A stretch of DNA of 64,000 nt from contig NZ_JANINP010000006.1 in NCBI RefSeq assembly GCF_024508665.1, forward strand, positions 682,001-746,000, written 5' to 3'. The notes beneath the pieces were generated by a model, which saw only the letters and a list, made by a program, of their open reading frames with translations, was not told the DNA's origin and ran no database searches. A program made the translations under genes and the position numbers. The DNA is from Sphingomonas sp. Lineage in GTDB: Bacteria > Pseudomonadota > Alphaproteobacteria > Sphingomonadales > Sphingomonadaceae. Of this stretch, positions 35,901 to 45,751 are shown in pieces; positions within the stretch are counted from its first letter, which is position 1; each line of letters opens with the position of its first letter.

Positions 35901-38313
35901 CGTCAGACTCCGCACCAAGCAGCACGATCGAGAAATTGGCGCGCTCGTGCGGGCGCAGATCAAGATATTCTGAACTCACACGGTGCAGCGAATCCACCGC
36001 TTCCTGTGCCCCGTCCTCCCCGATATTGCGCACGCCGTCGCCTTCGGCTTCTTCAAGCATGCTGCAATCGAGCACGCGCTGAGTCTCCGCCAACAGGGTC
36101 GAGCGCGGGCCTAAGCCGCGACCGATATCCGCATAATAGGTGGCCGATAACGTTCGCACGCGGCTTTCGAGGAAATCGCTTGCACCAGTGCGTTGCTGCG
36201 CGTTCGACGCCAAAATCGCTTTGGCCGCCTCAGCAGACTGCAGCGCCTTGGCCCGGATCTCAGCCAGACGGAACGGGTGCCAGGTGGCGACGATTGCCGC
36301 TGGACGCTTGCCTTCGATTTGAATGCAGCCAATCTCGAGCAATGGCGCGACTAGCTCACGCAAACCCGCTTCCGATGCTGCATTTCCCTGCAGCGTGATG
36401 AGCAGGTCGCCATAGCGTTCGGCCTGATCGATCAACGCGCTTGCGGCGAGGCCTTCGCCATCGATTAGCGCTGCGATAGCCGCGGTATAATTTGCGCGAA
36501 ACGCCTCGAAGCTTGCGGCGATCGCATCCGCGGCGATATCGCTGATTACGGCATCGGCGCGCAGCTCGTCGAGTGCCTTCGCAAACCGGGCGCATACCCG
36601 ATTATGCTCGGCCTCCGAATTGGCGAGCATGCCGCTCTGCATGCCGAAGGTGTCAATCAACGAGCTAGCGTCTTCCAGATCGATGCCGCTAGCGCCGCGG
36701 CGTGCACGCTTGTTCTCCGAAGCAGTGCCGGTGAGCAGAAATGCCGAAGCCGCACCGGTGGGCTTGAGGAACCGCAAATCCGAGGGCAGTGAATAGCCGA
36801 CGGCGCTTGGCTTGGGGCGCCAGCTCATCTGAGCGCGGGAGATCGCGGTTTTAGCTTTGCCGGATTTGATCTCGGTGACCTCGGCCGCATCAACCAGAAA
36901 GGCCTCGAACTCGATCGTAGTCGAGCCCGACGCTCCATCGACTGGCTGCTTCTCCCAATCGGTCGTCCAGCAGCGTCCGAAATCGAGCACAATCTCCGGG
37001 GTAAGCAACTGATCGAGTCCGCGATAGCGATCGCGCAGATAGAGCAGCTGCGCTTTCAGCTTCTCGTTCGCCCAAAAGCTTGCCTGATCCGAACCCCGCA
37101 GCCAGACATAAATAGCCCGGCCGCTGCTTTCTTCTTCGGAACATACCCCGTCGACGAGGCGCAGTAAGCCCTCGATTAGGTCATCAACCTCGATCGGGCG
37201 TTTGAAGATCAGCTTCTCCCAGCGCCGGTAGAGTTGGGGGCTCTTTTTCAAACGCTCACGGTGCGCCTCGAAAAAGGCGTCGATCTTAGTGCCTGGCTTT
37301 GCCACATCGCTTTGCAAGCCGTCGAGGAAACTGATTTCCTCTGCCGTCAGCGTACCGCGAAACTCTTGATCGAACAGGCGCCGAGTCTCTTGGCCGAAGG
37401 ACGGTTTCTCGGTCTTCTTGGTCTGTACGAAGATCGCAGTTAGATCGTCCCAGGCGATCTCAGCAGCATCGGCTTGGGCCTTGCTCCATTGCCCGTCGCG
37501 CACGTTGCGATCGTCACACAACGCCGCGACGCGTGCGGCATTTTCGGCGCTGATCGATTGCACATCAGCCAGTTCAGAGAGCTTGCGACGCAATTCGCCT
37601 GAAGCGAGCGTCTCGCCGTCCTTAGCACGGCGATAGAGAAAGGGCTGCGCGTCGCTTCGTAGGCGCTGGAAGAAATCGCGCGCCGCAGGGACCGTGGCCG
37701 AGATGCTCGACTTGGCGTCGCCAGCGTTGCGCGGCAGCCGGAGCGCGGGCAGGCTTTCTCGCACCGCATTCTCGAGCATAGAGCCCGCTTTCATTGTCGC
37801 TGCCACTCGGGCGCAGAAATTCGCAAGCAGGATCGGAGTGACGACTAGGTCGCTACTGATCAGACCCTCAAGGACGGTAGCGAACTGGCTTTGGGTTTCG
37901 GGCACGCTGTGGGCGAGCGCCACTTCGGCCCAGAGCTGCGGCCGCTCCAGCAACCAGCTCTCATCAATGCGCGTAACATGGCCCAAACTCTGCTCGACCG
38001 CGCGGATTTGCGCCGCAGGAACGGAGAAGATCGTCGCTCGAACGCCGTCGGTTGGATGATTGCGGTGCCATGTCGCGGTCTTCGTCGATTCCTGTGCCGC
38101 GCCGATGTCGCCATCTTTAAGCGATTTATGGACAAACACCTCGATTGGGCCGACGCTTGGAATCGCCGCGACGGCGCGTGCGATCGCCGTGGTGACATCG
38201 GGTTTAAGCCCCATGATGCCAAAAAGGGCGCGGGTGCCAGGTCTGGCAAGCAAGTCGGCTAGGCGCGTCGCCGTGACCTGGCCGACGATATCAAGCGGCG
38301 TCATCAAGGTCAT
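32908..38313 (-). CDS. sspH: SspH/DptH-like FtsK/HerA-type ATPase, phosphorothioation-dependent restriction
   Basis: 1801 aa. The C-terminal about 400 residues are an FtsK/HerA-like motor: HTLVSGSTGSGKGILVTNLM (Walker A), RVVVFFDEVANWM (Walker B) and LRTNLGNRLILRLPD. A Pro/Ser/Ala-rich linker (about 1290-1370) separates it from a very long N-terminal region without a recognised fold. Size and position match DptH of dnd-linked restriction and the large protein of SspFGH modules. The start overlaps sspG by 23 nt; the second Met (38304) is also plausible. It likely translocates along unmodified DNA to cause damage together with F and G. Confidence 0.72.
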   Translation of the reverse strand: MTLMTPLDIVGQVTATRLADLLARPGTRALFGIMGLKPDVTTAIARAVAAIPSVGPIEVFVHKSLKDGDIGAAQESTKTATWHRNHPTDGVRATIFSVPAAQIRAVEQSLGHVTRIDESWLLERPQLWAEVALAHSVPETQSQFATVLEGLISSDLVVTPILLANFCARVAATMKAGSMLENAVRESLPALRLPRNAGDAKSSISATVPAARDFFQRLRSDAQPFLYRRAKDGETLASGELRRKLSELADVQSISAENAARVAALCDDRNVRDGQWSKAQADAAEIAWDDLTAIFVQTKKTEKPSFGQETRRLFDQEFRGTLTAEEISFLDGLQSDVAKPGTKIDAFFEAHRERLKKSPQLYRRWEKLIFKRPIEVDDLIEGLLRLVDGVCSEEESSGRAIYVWLRGSDQASFWANEKLKAQLLYLRDRYRGLDQLLTPEIVLDFGRCWTTDWEKQPVDGASGSTTIEFEAFLVDAAEVTEIKSGKAKTAISRAQMSWRPKPSAVGYSLPSDLRFLKPTGAASAFLLTGTASENKRARRGASGIDLEDASSLIDTFGMQSGMLANSEAEHNRVCARFAKALDELRADAVISDIAADAIAASFEAFRANYTAAIAALIDGEGLAASALIDQAERYGDLLITLQGNAASEAGLRELVAPLLEIGCIQIEGKRPAAIVATWHPFRLAEIRAKALQSAEAAKAILASNAQQRTGASDFLESRVRTLSATYYADIGRGLGPRSTLLAETQRVLDCSMLEEAEGDGVRNIGEDGAQEAVDSLHRVSSEYLDLRPHERANFSIVLLGAESDDIPVLLAKSLTRLVDENSDVRCDLVVTHDDPARLRELYESQNRRMASDFDNATAGDPSRSFMSRLRISLVGPDRLTSSETSKGSDLVLLQDVIARSALVRWVEGDPITEEVAFGTHIPTARSKRLPFKKRSVESGLYLTATVQPSAVVAWTNALHDVLVRQNTARTAPWLPLRWVEFVDTGVADVLKRAHALANWVVTFDRIADRRLIVQDDRRIIRYFSTPNSAHNVIVSAEVSSTDLGDRLNNDLAKLLPNASLELRNAVLKRLHAIAARLSGAVVMKAAQWWNFAQELIGLVLAERRLEGWFAESEDYAAAWFFLDDNRHWLDLRGEMADILSVAFTSVAGEPVIKIVIAEAKYGTASSLNKMRTTSLRQLEATFTEMHRRLLLPETSLDPSIWRNRIADMLLEQMDPFDTVAGMSQLEWIEALRQQSVRIEVSGHSMVFSYDLASPPSTAVMPDRDMPAEERRPVAQWVHGQAEVVELLTALGEDKPAPPLPLPGDWPIGGSGDGGKPPVASEDGPPSPPPVPTPSPSGANSAAMHNASAPRTGAASSAVASVTASQSAQSETPGKAVAESSADDPAVGPAAQSAIQIAAGDTEGASGWPPAIAGTLARMSRVEDQAQGEAWLRQIVQDLQNALQSEGMDAPILDSRLTPNSGLIYVGARTLTVSWLERRQTDLLTRHRIDILRISPQPGSIAIAVRRPERAILHLADAWLRQVPSVDAGPVERFAPVIGEKEDDGKLLYLPLAGDFGGQERAAPHTLVSGSTGSGKGILVTNLMLDLCARNAPDEIELYLIDPKRGLDYNWARRLPHLRGGIVSDQAETVALFQKLVIEMEERHEQISERGFRNIDQFNKRVSRSERLPRVVVFFDEVANWMQDDDFKKEVEALLNKIATKARAAGLHLVMIYQRADVQVMTMQLRTNLGNRLILRLPDEGSSKIALGEKGADRLLGKGHLIAKLDSDEKIYAQVPFIGEDDVEELVDAIVATWERGTTTEQ

Positions 38314-39928
38314 CGTCAGTCAGCATCGCACTATCGGGGTGGAACGGGTTGAACACGAATGCGCAATCGTCCGACTTGCGCTCCAGGAAGCCGAGCATTC
38401 TGAGCCGGTCCTCGAAACTCCGCTCATTCTCACGGAAGCTGGCATCAACCTCGGGCAGCTCTCCGTTGAACGCTAGCATCGCTTCCTGCGCCCCGATCAC
38501 AATGCGGTATCGTTTGAACAGGGTGTGTAGAAACGAGTCGAGTTCTACCGGACCAGTCACGTTGGCGAGTACCAGAGCCTCGATCAGCTCGTCGTTCGGA
38601 GCGTACCAGGTGCCAACACCAGCACGCGCGGTGATCGCGCCAATCTGTCGGCTATGCGCGACATACATCGCGCTTACCGAGTGCGAGCGGGGCTTCTGAA
38701 CTTCATTCAGCAGCACCTCGATCTGCTCGCTTGCACTGGGCATGTTGTAGGGATCGGAACCGATGTCGCGTTTCCACAAGAACCGTTGCTCGAGCGTGTT
38801 GCGCGCCGTCATGCTGGCTTGTTCGCTCACCTCGATCGCTTCCCACTCCTCGCTGTCGCGATACACTTCGACGAACGTCCGCATCGCCTCCGGCAGCAGA
38901 CGGCGATGGCGTTGATACATCCCCTCCGAGAGCTTGCGCAGACCATTTCCGGAAGTGCTGCCCACCATGTCGAGCACATAGGGCGGTACGTGGCCATCGG
39001 CGCCTTCGACCACCTCGACCGCGCGTTCCACGATGTAGAGAAGCAAGTTGAAGCCACTAAGACGCGCTAGCGATGCCAACGATGTCGCCACCGGCATTTT
39101 CTTGAGTGAGAGAATTGCGCGCCAATCTTCTGCCAGCCGCTCATAGGCTTCATGATAGGGGAGCGGCAGAAAACCGGTGTTGAGTGAACGCGGCACATCC
39201 TCATATGCCTCGCCGCCCATCAGCTTGCGCGCCAAGCGGTTCCAGGGGCTGTTGGCGCCGATCAGTTCATTTTGGACGAGCGTCGCTATTTCGATGCGCA
39301 GCTTCGAACGGTTGATCATTAAGTACATTAACTCGCCCGTCCGTCGCATGAAGCGACGGTCGGACGTGTGCGCGACTTCCTTGACGTCGGCAAAAAGCAT
39401 CGAGCTGCCGAGGGGCAATAGGTGTCGAGAGGTTGGCCGGCGGCTGCTATTGCCATCCACCTGCCCGCTCCGGAGCAATGCAACCGCGTTCGCGAGATCC
39501 TGGAATTGCGGGAAGGTTTTGCGCAAATGCGGCACATCCACCGGCGGCTTTGCACCTAGTTCTTCGATCCAGTTCGACCACATCGCCGAATTCTCGACGC
39601 CCGACGTTGCGATCTCGTCGATGTGTTGGTCGTTGAACAATAAATGCCGCAATCCCAGTGCCAGCGGAGCGTCGTAATTCACCCACTCATGCTCGCCTTG
39701 GCCGTTGGCATCCACGCCTGGTCCGGGAAAGATCGGTCTTTGGTGACGCGCCCGCGAAAAGCAGATGTGCAGCGTCTCAAGCACGGCCAGCCACGGCGAT
39801 TGATCATCATACAGCAACAGGCCCCAGATCGGGACCTCGCACCACAAAGTCATTTGTGTCAGCTGGAGTTGCCGGGGCAGTTCGAGACTTCCCGGGACCA
39901 GCAAGGGCGTGCGTGTGGGTTCCGGCAT
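38291..39928 (-). CDS. sspG: SspG/DptG-like component of phosphorothioation-dependent restriction
   Basis: 545 aa, no catalytic motif recognised. It opens RTPLLVPGSLELPRQLQL and is globular and helix-rich throughout, ending in an acidic tail (TDDDLDDAA). The assignment rests on its place between an F-type P-loop protein and an H-type FtsK motor, the same order and size range as dptFGH/sspFGH. It starts 2 nt after the sspF stop. Confidence 0.55.
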   Translation of the reverse strand: MPEPTRTPLLVPGSLELPRQLQLTQMTLWCEVPIWGLLLYDDQSPWLAVLETLHICFSRARHQRPIFPGPGVDANGQGEHEWVNYDAPLALGLRHLLFNDQHIDEIATSGVENSAMWSNWIEELGAKPPVDVPHLRKTFPQFQDLANAVALLRSGQVDGNSSRRPTSRHLLPLGSSMLFADVKEVAHTSDRRFMRRTGELMYLMINRSKLRIEIATLVQNELIGANSPWNRLARKLMGGEAYEDVPRSLNTGFLPLPYHEAYERLAEDWRAILSLKKMPVATSLASLARLSGFNLLLYIVERAVEVVEGADGHVPPYVLDMVGSTSGNGLRKLSEGMYQRHRRLLPEAMRTFVEVYRDSEEWEAIEVSEQASMTARNTLEQRFLWKRDIGSDPYNMPSASEQIEVLLNEVQKPRSHSVSAMYVAHSRQIGAITARAGVGTWYAPNDELIEALVLANVTGPVELDSFLHTLFKRYRIVIGAQEAMLAFNGELPEVDASFRENERSFEDRLRMLGFLERKSDDCAFVFNPFHPDSAMLTDDDLDDAA

Positions 39929-39930
39929 TG

Positions 39931-41742
39931 TCAGACCTCGAGCGTCTTGGCGTCGACGTTGCCCGACGAGCCCAGCGACAACACGAACACGTTGCTCAAA
40001 TCGCCCTCGTCGCCCTCATCGCCAAATGCCGCGCTGGTGATCAGCGCGAATTGGCGAACTTCCTGCTGACATTGACGCGAAAAGCTGGAGGGCAAGCTAC
40101 CTTCCTCCACCCGCAACAGATATTCGAACAGCAAAGGCCGGATTTCCAGCGGATCGATGGTGCCCTCGACCGACCTGCTGCGGATACGCAGCATCGGCCG
40201 CCGCCCGGCGGGATCCATCTCGAGTTTGATGTTCTGCGCCCTAGCTCCGCGCTGGATCGCATCAATTGTTGCGATCCGGCCCACAGTATCGTCCGTCCGC
40301 CCTATCGTGCCCGCGAGCCATAACTTCTCGCTCTCCTCGGTCATCATGCCGAGGTAAGCGCGATTGAGCCCCTTGATGAGACGCCGCGCAATTTGGTCGA
40401 GATAGGTCTTGTTGGCCTCGGTGTCCTCAAGGGCTGAGATCACTTCCAAATAAGTGCCCGCGTGATGAAGCACGGTGAATCGCCATGGCGACGACATACC
40501 GAGCCGGTCTGCCGACAAACGGAAGAAGGCGCGACGGCGCTGCGTCGCGATGCTGCTGCGAAAATCGTCGGCCTTGCTGCGGTCGGCGGTCACATAATAA
40601 GCGTGGTGCGCCGGGGCGAACAGCTTCTCGCCGTAGATGAGCTCGCTGCCGAAGATCTCACTGGCAACGTCTTTCGGCTCTCCTTTTGTAAGTGCTTCGT
40701 CGAGCAAATTGTTGGTCTCGTCGCCAAGGCCAAGCGTCGCCATCTGGCTGAACACCACGTTCGCGTCCCGCTGTCGCTTAGGCATATTGAGACCGAGCGC
40801 ATTTTCATACGGGTTGCAAAGCCCGTAATTGCCCTTGGCGGCACGCTGCTTCGCACGGTCGCAATCAAGCAGCGGATCATCGGGGACGCGTTTATCGCCC
40901 AGGATGATGTTGACCGCCAGCATGATCAGGTAGCGGATCGGAATATGACTGTCGTTCGCAGCGCCAATACGAAGCGCATCCTTGATCCGCGTCCTGAATG
41001 TCAGTCCGGAGCCACTATCCCCACGCAAGATCCCTTGGTTAAGACGGATCGGGCATGGATTGATCGCATCCACTCCTGGACATCCGCTACACGATGTGTC
41101 CCAATCGGGATGATTGACCACGGCGTCGAAAATGTCGTCCACTGTCTTGCCGCTCCAGCTGCGGCTGAGATTGAGCAGGATGAGGTCGAGCGCGCCTTCC
41201 TTTCGCTCGAACCGTAGCATGCGCGCCAATTCGGCATGGACGTGGGCAGCTCCGAGCGTAGTGCTGTCGCGAAAATAGCGAAGCAACTGCCCATCGTTCG
41301 CGGCAATGAGATAGCGGACATCGGTCAGCTCACCGTGCAGACATGCGATAATCGCTGCAAGCTCGGCGTCCTTCTCGTCATCTTCAAGTTCGCTGAGATC
41401 ACGAATGACGCGCAATCGAATGCCGTTGGGCAAGGTCGTTTCGAGGACCGCAGCCTCGCCAGGCCACAGCTCGGGCGCCATCTTCAGCTCCTCGAGCAGC
41501 AATTGGCGAATATGATAGGTTTTGCCGTCGCCCGCAGTGCCAGTCAGAATGACATTGTGCGGCGTTTCTCCGCATAACGCTGCCTTCAGCGCCTCGATTT
41601 GCGGGGCCGGAATGTCCATCGGTGCGACATTGAACTTGGCGAGTGCCGAGCGGACGTTCTCGTCGCTCAGTACATCGCCTTCAGGCGAAGGCCCATAGGT
41701 CCGCAGGAACGATACCAGGGGGCTCGACTGGCAGTCGCTCAC
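39931..41742 (-). CDS. sspF: SspF/DptF-like P-loop protein of phosphorothioation-dependent restriction
   Basis: 603 aa with Walker A NVILTGTAGDGKTYHIRQLL near residue 70 and a Cys cluster (CSGCPGVDAINPC) that could bind zinc. DptF proteins are P-loop ATPases of this size. The start is placed at GTG 41742, which overlaps the sspD stop (GTGA) like the other junctions in this operon; the ORF track begins three codons earlier. Confidence 0.65.
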   Translation of the reverse strand: MSDCQSSPLVSFLRTYGPSPEGDVLSDENVRSALAKFNVAPMDIPAPQIEALKAALCGETPHNVILTGTAGDGKTYHIRQLLLEELKMAPELWPGEAAVLETTLPNGIRLRVIRDLSELEDDEKDAELAAIIACLHGELTDVRYLIAANDGQLLRYFRDSTTLGAAHVHAELARMLRFERKEGALDLILLNLSRSWSGKTVDDIFDAVVNHPDWDTSCSGCPGVDAINPCPIRLNQGILRGDSGSGLTFRTRIKDALRIGAANDSHIPIRYLIMLAVNIILGDKRVPDDPLLDCDRAKQRAAKGNYGLCNPYENALGLNMPKRQRDANVVFSQMATLGLGDETNNLLDEALTKGEPKDVASEIFGSELIYGEKLFAPAHHAYYVTADRSKADDFRSSIATQRRRAFFRLSADRLGMSSPWRFTVLHHAGTYLEVISALEDTEANKTYLDQIARRLIKGLNRAYLGMMTEESEKLWLAGTIGRTDDTVGRIATIDAIQRGARAQNIKLEMDPAGRRPMLRIRSRSVEGTIDPLEIRPLLFEYLLRVEEGSLPSSFSRQCQQEVRQFALITSAAFGDEGDEGDLSNVFVLSLGSSGNVDAKTLEV

Positions 41743-42563
41743 AGATGACACACCGCACAGCCGTCATCGGCCTTCGCCTTGATTGCGCGCCGTGGCATTC
41801 GCTCGACATCGTCCAGCGAACGGCCATCGACCCAAGTGTATTTGCGCCCCCCTTTCATCGTCTCGTACGCCTTAGCTCGATCGTAGAGGGCAGGATGACG
41901 TTCCTTCAGTCCCTGCCACTCGCCGATCTGCTGATAGAAGCAGAAATAACAGCCCGAGCGGCTCCGCCATTCATAGTAATCGGGAAGGCCGAGCCCGGCG
42001 CTGTCCAGAATGCGGCCGACCTCGGCGACATCGATACAATCGTCGCGGTAAGGATAGACAGGTGTGATATTGGGTTGCTCAGAGATAACTACCGGCTTGG
42101 CGCCTGCGGTGCCCGTGCCAAGATAGCCCGAGCGGTTCTCGTCTGCCCTGATTCCAATGTAGGAATAGGCGCGGTCCGTGCCGACAAAGCGCTCGAAAGG
42201 CGCGATTTTCATGATGCGCGTACACCACCGCGCCCTAGGGCTAGGTAGAAAACCGGCGAAATGCTCGTAAAGCGCGACGTCAAAAGCCGTACGCCCGGGC
42301 TTTTCCGCAACGTCGAACATCTCCATCGCTGACACGCGATGGATTTCGATACCTAACACGTTCTCCAGTCGATCGAGGAAATCGTAGGTTTCCGGTAGCT
42401 CCACGCCGGTGTCGGAGAATACATATTCAAATTTCACATCAGGATTGCGCTGGCGCAGATAGACAGCGAGCGCCGACGAATCCTTGCCCCCTGAAATTGG
42501 AACAATATGGCGTGCCGAAGCATCGAGCACGGCATCGTCGACACTTACGCTGACTACGCTCAC
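41739..42563 (-). CDS. sspD: SspD/DndC-type PAPS reductase-family ATP pyrophosphatase
   Basis: 274 aa with the PP-loop HIVPISGGKDSSALAVYL (SGGxDS), RWCTRIMKIAPFERF, and Cys-rich GCYFCFYQQ and C-terminal CAVCHL. This is the adenylyl/sulfur-handling family to which DndC and SspD belong. It activates the DNA phosphate and passes sulfur from the cysteine desulfurase into a phosphorothioate bond. GTG start overlapping the sspC stop. Confidence 0.85.
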   Translation of the reverse strand: MSVVSVSVDDAVLDASARHIVPISGGKDSSALAVYLRQRNPDVKFEYVFSDTGVELPETYDFLDRLENVLGIEIHRVSAMEMFDVAEKPGRTAFDVALYEHFAGFLPSPRARWCTRIMKIAPFERFVGTDRAYSYIGIRADENRSGYLGTGTAGAKPVVISEQPNITPVYPYRDDCIDVAEVGRILDSAGLGLPDYYEWRSRSGCYFCFYQQIGEWQGLKERHPALYDRAKAYETMKGGRKYTWVDGRSLDDVERMPRRAIKAKADDGCAVCHL

Positions 42564-45500
42564 CGTGCCCCTCCCACAATCTTCATATCCTCATCCGCCG
42601 CAATGTCTTCGCCGCCGTCGATCTTGGCAAGCATCTGACGCAAGTCAGCAACTTTCGCTTCGATAATGGGGCGAAGCGCAGCCCGCGGCGTATCGGTATC
42701 CAGCGATGCCGCCTCGACGCGTTCGCGCGCTTCGCGCAGGGCAGTGCGGAATTGCGGCGCAGTGCGGTCATCCCACTTGTCGAGGCTTCGCTGGAGGAGA
42801 ATCGAGCTTAAGGCATTCGCCAGCGACTTTTCCGAGAAGCGGCCATTAGCCGTCTCCAGAGCTTTGCGAACCACCGAGCGATCGACGATCCGCAATGCCG
42901 ATGCTCGATCGAGATCCTCCATGTCGAAGCAGCCGGCCCAACCCTTGATTGCATCCACGGCCACCGCGCTATCGGGCGCGTATCGTTCAAAGCTGCTCCG
43001 GATCACCTCGACCGCCTCGTCAGCATAATCATCTCTCAGCCGGTCTATTTGGTGACGCGCTTGCTCGACACGTTCAACCAGCCTGACCGTCGGTCCGGAC
43101 ATACCGAAAGCGCCGGGGATGTCGTGAATCAATAGCTCGATGGGGTCGTTCGCATTGCCGACGGCGCGCAGCAACGCCTTAGCATGCTGACCAAGGCGGT
43201 TGGATCGACGTGCCCCATCAGTCACCGTCAACAGCCAGCCTTGTGCTGCGTCATAGGCTGCGCGCACCAGCTCATCGCCCGCTGCTGGCCGCTCATGCCT
43301 GAAGGCGTAGCAGATCTCGGACAGATACTCGGTGAGTTCCGTCGTGATCTTCAACACTCGCACGCAATAGGCGTCAGATGCCGACACCATCGTGTCGAAT
43401 GGGAAGCCCATGATATCGGGCACGTAGACGCCGTCACGGTAGAGGGCGATCGCGCGTGCGAAGTGCTTGTAACCGGCCGCAATCAGCACGGGCATCACTG
43501 CCCGAGGTAGCCCAATCGGCGGCGCAGCGAGCTTATTCGTCAGATCGGCCAGGGACCTGTATCGCGAGGTGCGACCCTGCGTCGGCTGCCGGAAGAACGC
43601 GGCAATTTCGGTCCATACTTCCCTCAGACCGGGATCGGCGATCTGGTCAGGATCGGCGAATCGCTCCTCTTCGGCGCGTCGCAGCCCAGTGCGCTCGACG
43701 ACCGTGCGGTAGATGGATGCCTCGGCACTGCCGTCGCCTTCCTCGTAGCCGAGGCTAGCGCGATCGCTGCGCTCGAGAATCGCACTCACCACCCGCACGC
43801 GCGCTGTCTGCATCGTCCGCGATGCCGCCGTACGCATCAGCTGTTCATTGGCGATGCGCGGGGTGTCCCGATACCAGCTGCTGAGCAGCCGAGACGCGGC
43901 CACCGAAGCGGGGCGCTCCGCTGTCACGTTCAATTGCTCACCAGCGCTATACCACCGCGCATGAGTGCCGCTCGGATCGAGAAGGACACGCATCAAACGC
44001 GCTAGCTGTTCGAATGCGACTGAGTGCAACTCGTCCACCTCAGTCGGAATCATCGGGTCAGATGCGAGGAAATCGGCATCGGCACGGAGCGCCTCGATCG
44101 CGACAAGCTCGAGTGCGGCGCCAGTGATATCCAAAGGACGGTCGGGAATAACCAGCACCCAGCGCTCCGCATCCCAAGCCGCGATCAACTTGCGCGCCCG
44201 CTCGATATCGGCGCGGTCCTCGGCGAGGAGATACCCGACCATTCCGCTGGACCCAGCATCTACGGCGACTGGCGATGCAAGTTCGCGCGGCAACAAATAG
44301 CGCCCTTCGAGATAACGATTGACGCCGAAGTCCGCGTTGTGTCCCGGCGCGCGCACGTGCGGCGCAGGAAAACGCTCATCAAGGAAGGTTCTTAGATCAA
44401 ATTCGCCCGAGCGTCGGTCACGCTCTTCGCGCACCCGCAGTGCGACATCGATGTCCGCACCATGCCAAACCGCGACATCGTCATTGTGCTGGCGCCACAA
44501 CAGCAAGCGTGACGAGACCAGCTCATCGAAGGAGCGCGCGATCGTCTGAGCGGTATTGATATCGCTTGCTACGGCCAGTTCCACCACCGCCCGTGGAACG
44601 CGTCTGCGTTCGCCACTGCCACCAAGCTGTAGCAGGCACGCTGCTGCCAAGAGTTCGCGTTTGAGCGGACTGTTGGCGCGGGAGCGCGCGCTTTCCGTCT
44701 CGACCCAGCGGCGATACGTACCTCCGATCCCGACGTCGGTACGCATCGCATCGGCGAATGCGACATAAACCTCTTCAATTCCGACCGGAAATCCCAAATC
44801 CTGTTCACGCAGGAACGAGAACAGGCTGCGCTCGTTTTGCCCGACCCGTGCCACCAATGTCGGAAGCACCTGCAGCGCGCCGGGTGACAACGGCGCCGCC
44901 CCCTTGAGCAACGCCGACACCCGTTGTTCTTCGGACATGCCGTCGAACCAACCAGCAGCAATCGCGGCCTTCACAAGTGCGGTGGGTGGCGAGGCGGGAT
45001 ACCCGCTGGTCTCGCGAAGGCTCGTAACCACCTCAGCGACGAGTTCGAAGAATTCCTGACTGTCCTCGATCAGGCGAAGCGCCGCAAAGCGACCTTCGAT
45101 CTTCCGCCACTCGTTACGCGACGTCTCGTTAAGACGCGTCGCATAGGCGAGCAGATTCTGATGCAGAAGTAGAGTCAGGCTGAGACTAGGTTCGTCCGCG
45201 CGCGCGACGCGCTCTGCAAGCCGCTGGATGATATCCAGCTCGCTCGAACGACCATCGGCGATAAGGCCTTCCAAGTGGCGACCGAACTCGTCCCAGATGA
45301 TCGCGACATGGTCCCAGCCGGCCTCTCGCATTGCCTTGCCAAAACCCTCAACGGACTTCGGGGCGTGTTTCATGCCGATCGCTTCGGAAATGGCGGCAAG
45401 CGGATCGCCAACTAGGCCCGACAGCACCACGACTTTGCCACGCACCGGCGCGGTCAATCGTCCGTTCAGCGCCTGCGCAAGACCGGCGTCGACGCGGGCG

Positions 45501-45751
45501 ATGCGAGCGCTCAGATGCGCCAAATCAGCTTGAGTTTCGGTGGCGTTTTCGACGAACAGCGCTCCAACCCCAGCAGCGAGGCTCTTTCCGCTGCCATAAG
45601 GGGCGATGACCATTGTCGCGGCGCCCGCGCGCAACACCTGGGCCACGATCGGCAAGGCGCGCCCAGTCGGATGATAATGAAGAAATCGGTCGGGATGGGG
45701 CAGGTCCTCGGCCAGGCTCATTGATCGGAAGAAAGCGGTCTGCGCGGTCAT
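42560..45751 (-). CDS. sspC: SspC-like large ATPase of the single-strand phosphorothioation system
   Basis: 1063 aa. An N-terminal ATPase domain has TMVIAPYGSGKSLAAGVGAL (Walker A, about 50) and VAIIWDEFGRHLEGL (Walker B-like). The rest is long, helical and unassigned. SspC proteins are ATPases of about this size, placed between SspB and SspD. It overlaps both neighbours by 4 nt. It is presumed to couple ATP use to target access for SspB/SspD. Confidence 0.75.
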   Translation of the reverse strand: MTAQTAFFRSMSLAEDLPHPDRFLHYHPTGRALPIVAQVLRAGAATMVIAPYGSGKSLAAGVGALFVENATETQADLAHLSARIARVDAGLAQALNGRLTAPVRGKVVVLSGLVGDPLAAISEAIGMKHAPKSVEGFGKAMREAGWDHVAIIWDEFGRHLEGLIADGRSSELDIIQRLAERVARADEPSLSLTLLLHQNLLAYATRLNETSRNEWRKIEGRFAALRLIEDSQEFFELVAEVVTSLRETSGYPASPPTALVKAAIAAGWFDGMSEEQRVSALLKGAAPLSPGALQVLPTLVARVGQNERSLFSFLREQDLGFPVGIEEVYVAFADAMRTDVGIGGTYRRWVETESARSRANSPLKRELLAAACLLQLGGSGERRRVPRAVVELAVASDINTAQTIARSFDELVSSRLLLWRQHNDDVAVWHGADIDVALRVREERDRRSGEFDLRTFLDERFPAPHVRAPGHNADFGVNRYLEGRYLLPRELASPVAVDAGSSGMVGYLLAEDRADIERARKLIAAWDAERWVLVIPDRPLDITGAALELVAIEALRADADFLASDPMIPTEVDELHSVAFEQLARLMRVLLDPSGTHARWYSAGEQLNVTAERPASVAASRLLSSWYRDTPRIANEQLMRTAASRTMQTARVRVVSAILERSDRASLGYEEGDGSAEASIYRTVVERTGLRRAEEERFADPDQIADPGLREVWTEIAAFFRQPTQGRTSRYRSLADLTNKLAAPPIGLPRAVMPVLIAAGYKHFARAIALYRDGVYVPDIMGFPFDTMVSASDAYCVRVLKITTELTEYLSEICYAFRHERPAAGDELVRAAYDAAQGWLLTVTDGARRSNRLGQHAKALLRAVGNANDPIELLIHDIPGAFGMSGPTVRLVERVEQARHQIDRLRDDYADEAVEVIRSSFERYAPDSAVAVDAIKGWAGCFDMEDLDRASALRIVDRSVVRKALETANGRFSEKSLANALSSILLQRSLDKWDDRTAPQFRTALREARERVEAASLDTDTPRAALRPIIEAKVADLRQMLAKIDGGEDIAADEDMKIVGGAR